Source of the DNA: Allobosea thiooxidans
Lineage (GTDB): Bacteria > Pseudomonadota > Alphaproteobacteria > Rhizobiales > Beijerinckiaceae
Direction: 5' to 3'
Assembly: GCF_900168195.1 (NCBI RefSeq)
Contig: NZ_FUYX01000023.1
Span: 1-50,461 of the forward strand
Length of the DNA stretch: 50,461 nt
Part shown: one piece after another, positions 49,351 to 50,461 of the stretch
How positions within the stretch are numbered: the first letter of the stretch is position 1
Layout of the letters: each line of letters begins with the position of its first letter
Notes under the pieces: generated by a model
The model's input: only the letters and a program-made list of their open reading frames with translations
The model's database searches: none
What the model was told of the DNA's origin: nothing
Translations under genes and position numbers: made by a program

Positions 49351-50461
49351 ATGGATACCGTCATCAAGGCCTTCGGGCTGGTTTTCCAATTCGACGTGAT
49401 GATCGCGGTCGTCGCGTCGGCCTTCTACGGGCTGACGGTCGGGGCGCTGCCCGGGCTCTCCGCCACCATGGCGACGGCGCTGCTCGTGCCGGTCACCTTC
49501 TATCTCTCGCCGATCGCGGCGATCGCGACGATCATCACCGCCTCGGCGATGGCGATCTTCTCCGGCGACATTCCGGGCTGCCTGCTGCGCATCCCGGGCA
49601 CGCCGGCCTCGGCCGCCTATACCGACGAAGCCTATGCGATGACGCGCAAGGGCCAGGCCGAGACAGCGCTCGGCATCTGCCTGTGGTTCTCGGCGCTCGG
49701 CGGCATCGCGGGCACGCTCTCGCTGATGCTCATCGCGCCGCTGCTGGCCGAGATGGCGCTGTCCTTCTCGACCTATGAGAACTTCTGGCTCGCCATGCTC
49801 GGTCTGATGTGCTCGACGCTGGTCGCGCGCTCCTCGCCGATCAAGGCGATCGCGGCGATGCTGCTCGGGCTCCTGATCACCTGCATCGGCATCGACAACC
49901 CCGGCGGCGTGCCGCGCTTCACCTTCGGCTCGACCGATCTGCTCGGCGGCATCGAGGTGATCCCGGCGCTGGTCGGCGTCTTCGCGCTGGCCGAGGTGAT
50001 GCGCTCGCTGACCGAGCGCGACCCGCCGAAGATCGAGAACCGCCGCCTCGGCTCCATCCTCAAGGGCCAGTGGCAGCTGACCAAGGAATATCCGAAACAA
50101 CAGACGCGCGGGAACATCGTCGGCATCATCATCGGCGTGCTGCCGGGCGCCGGCGCCGATATGGCGGCCTGGGTCAGCTACGCCATGGCCAAGCGCTTCT
50201 CGAAGACGCCGGAGAAGTTCGGCACCGGTCATCCGGAAGGGCTGATCGAGGCCGGCGCCTCCAACAACGCCTCGCTCGCCTCCGGCTGGGTGCCGGCGCT
50301 GCTCTTCGGCATCCCCGGCGACACCATCACCGCGATCGCCATCGGCGTGCTCTACATGAAGGGGCTGAACCCCGGGCCGACGCTGTTCACCAGCCAGGCC
50401 GAGAGCATGTACGCGCTCTACATCATCTTCATCCTCGGCAACATCATCATGATCCCCTTCG
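49351..50461 (+). CDS. tctA: TTT family large membrane subunit (TctA-like), 3' end cut off
   Basis: The frame is open from ATG 49351 to the right edge: 370 codons of an expected 490-510. It starts DTVIKAFGLVFQFDVMIAVV. TctA motifs are LTVGALPGLSATMATALLVP, SGDIPGCLLRIPGTPASAAY, GIIIGVLPGAGADMAAWVSY, and GLIEAGASNNASLASGWVPA. Compared with the TctA at 28357, the first motif has ALPGLSATM and the second lacks the YYGAAYGGS wording, so it belongs to a different branch. It starts 13 bases after the tctB stop, with GAGG upstream. It forms the transport channel with TctB. Confidence 0.92.
   Translation, partial: MDTVIKAFGLVFQFDVMIAVVASAFYGLTVGALPGLSATMATALLVPVTFYLSPIAAIATIITASAMAIFSGDIPGCLLRIPGTPASAAYTDEAYAMTRKGQAETALGICLWFSALGGIAGTLSLMLIAPLLAEMALSFSTYENFWLAMLGLMCSTLVARSSPIKAIAAMLLGLLITCIGIDNPGGVPRFTFGSTDLLGGIEVIPALVGVFALAEVMRSLTERDPPKIENRRLGSILKGQWQLTKEYPKQQTRGNIVGIIIGVLPGAGADMAAWVSYAMAKRFSKTPEKFGTGHPEGLIEAGASNNASLASGWVPALLFGIPGDTITAIAIGVLYMKGLNPGPTLFTSQAESMYALYIIFILGNIIMIPF

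Noticed and set aside
1..50461. CRISPR arrays, tRNA/rRNA genes, insertion sequences with transposase, riboswitches
   Set aside because: I looked for regularly spaced repeats, cloverleaf-type segments, transposase motifs and known leader motifs and found none that I could support. The only mobile-element trace is the recombinase remnant.

Overview
The window looks like an accessory catabolic region of a high-GC alphaproteobacterium, most likely order Hyphomicrobiales (Rhizobiales), with a Bosea- or Bradyrhizobium-like flavour. The basis is the GC-rich codon use, the mix of TRAP, tripartite tricarboxylate (TTT) and peptide/nickel-type ABC importers, and a short dispersed repeat at 4075-4172 of a type I remember from this order. 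The genus is a guess. I found no rRNA, tRNA, replication or ribosomal gene and no CRISPR array. Nearly everything is transport, small-molecule catabolism and local regulators.

Layout. (A) 1-8472: a cut-off ABC ATPase, then an unusual IclR regulator fused to an SMP-30/lactonase-like domain (minus strand), divergent from a plus-strand run of RraA-type aldolase, NTF2-like protein, aldose 1-epimerase, uronate-dehydrogenase-like enzyme, a periplasmic binding protein and an enolase-superfamily dehydratase. This reads as a sugar-acid oxidation module. (B) 9086-16631: D-aminoacylase, Dpp/Opp-type binding protein, a rare three-domain regulator, two permeases and a threonine-synthase-like PLP enzyme in one tight operon. 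(C) 17194-24805: SDR, XRE-cupin regulator, and divergently a Dpp-type importer with a FAD oxidoreductase and a GhrA-like reductase. (D) 25094-30914: LysR regulator with a clear LTTR box, a glycosidase-like TIM-barrel protein and a complete TTT transporter. (E) 30915-31872: a scar where the end of an ArgP-like LysR gene meets the 3' end of a serine recombinase. (F) 31873-40068: a leftward GntR, permease, permease, SDR, glucarate-dehydratase-like, RraA operon, divergent from a Dpp-type binding protein and a 2-hydroxyacid dehydrogenase. (G) 40434-47627: IclR regulator, DUF1330 protein, TRAP QM, SDR, iron alcohol dehydrogenase and TRAP P, tied together by three copies of a similar operator. (H) 47778-50461: a second TTT transporter, cut by the window edge.

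Each cassette pairs an importer with oxidoreductases, dehydratases or aldolases and with a local regulator, and the regulators come from different families (two IclR, LysR, GntR, XRE-cupin, and a PrpR/GGDEF-like protein). All three Dpp-type importers have a binding protein and two permeases but no ATPase gene, so they must borrow ATPases encoded elsewhere. Gene remnants (metG, argP, recombinase, MATE) lie in the gaps between cassettes, consistent with a region assembled by repeated insertion and deletion. The most interesting items are the IclR-SMP30 fusion whose lactonase metal ligands appear lost, the three-domain regulator at 12316-13629, the ATPase-less importers, and the IclR operator set of region G. 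All family assignments were made by reading the protein sequences. No database search was possible.
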